6,501 bases of DNA. Source: Desulfobacteraceae bacterium (GTDB taxonomy: Bacteria > Desulfobacterota > Desulfobacteria > Desulfobacterales > Desulfosarcinaceae). The notes under the pieces are model-generated. The model saw nothing but the letters and a program-made list of their open reading frames with translations, ran no database searches and was not told the origin of the DNA. Numbering within the stretch: the stretch's first letter is position 1; each line of letters begins with the position of its first letter. The position numbers and the translations under genes were made by a program. The stretch covers positions 4,827 to 11,327 of the forward strand of contig JALVQM010000371.1 in assembly GCA_027025615.1 (NCBI GenBank), given 5' to 3'. Shown in pieces: positions 6,356 to 6,501 of this stretch.

Positions 6356-6501
6356 ATGGTACGAAAAACCAAACGGGCAAAACTGCTATTGACAGAAGAG
6401 CAACGGTCCCGCCTGGAACAGTTAAGCAATTCGCGAAAAGCTCCGCTCCGCGAAGTACAGCGAGCCAAAATACTTTTGCATTATTCGGATCAGGTTCCTA
6501 T
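6356..6501 (+). CDS. IS630-family transposase, N-terminal fragment (3' end outside window)
   Basis: An open frame starts at ATG 6356 behind GGAGGG and stays open for 48 codons to the window edge. The fragment opens with a basic stretch (MVRKTKRAKLLL), followed by a helix (LTEEQRSRLEQLSNS, 12-26). It then reads KAPLREVQRAKILLHYSD (28-45). This is the usual start of IS630-family transposases: 'LT.EE...L..L..S...P...V.RA.ILL', leading into a helix-turn-helix DNA-binding domain. The DDE catalytic domain would lie beyond the window. Whether the copy is intact cannot be judged. It reads away from the CapA-like gene, with the two starts about 90 bases apart. Confidence 0.78.
   Translation, partial: MVRKTKRAKLLLTEEQRSRLEQLSNSRKAPLREVQRAKILLHYSDQVP

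Larger units (their letters stand above)
6288..6501 (+). mobile_element. IS630-family insertion sequence, left part (right end outside window)
   Basis: The element is recognised from its transposase N-terminus, which starts at 6356. About 70-90 bases before the transposase must hold the left terminal inverted repeat, but only one end is visible, so the exact border cannot be set; 6288 is an estimate. IS630/Tc1-mariner elements insert at TA and duplicate it. TA dinucleotides near the likely border occur at 6283-6286. The leader contains a G/C-flanked stretch from GGGGTGCAA (6310 onward) to CTGTCCCC (6329-6336), a plausible part of the terminal repeat. Confidence 0.6.

Overview
This window looks like part of an exopolysaccharide or surface-glycan locus from a Gram-negative bacterium, cut at the right edge by an insertion sequence. 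The main clue to the organism is at the left edge. The last 77 codons of a gene running in from outside resemble the C-terminus of EpsI, the periplasmic partner of the exosortase (PEP-CTERM sorting) system. That system is typical of EPS-producing Gram-negative bacteria such as Proteobacteria and Desulfobacterota. The phylum cannot be fixed from this sequence.

Layout: on the + strand, the epsI tail (to 235) is followed after 11 bases by a family GT4 glycosyltransferase (247-1419). Facing them on the - strand are four genes reading right to left: a CapA-type metallophosphoesterase-like protein (6266-5136), a PaaK/CapK-type adenylate-forming enzyme (5077-3665), a NodB/CE4 polysaccharide deacetylase (3661-2600) and a second GT4 glycosyltransferase (2586-1420). 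The three downstream genes are separated by only 3 and 13 bases and are probably one transcript. A 58-base gap separates the CapA-like gene from them. The two converging blocks meet with no base between their stop codons (1419/1420), so there is no room for an intergenic terminator.

At the right edge, a + strand IS630-family transposase begins at 6356 behind a strong ribosome binding site and runs off the window. Its element abuts the 5' end of the CapA-like gene, so the - strand operon may have been cut off from genes further right or may depend on sequence at the junction.

Working together (inference): the two GT4 enzymes would add sugars to a lipid-linked repeat unit and the CE4 enzyme would remove N-acetyl or other acyl groups. 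The adenylate-forming enzyme plus the CapA-like protein may add or handle a non-sugar (acyl or aminoacyl) substituent. Base composition is uneven: the second GT4 gene is clearly more GC-rich than the CapK-like gene, which suggests a mosaic assembled by transfer. There is no gene-free stretch over 300 bases, and I saw no tRNA, rRNA or CRISPR. Every protein family here is known. The combination is the interesting part, not a demonstrably new system.
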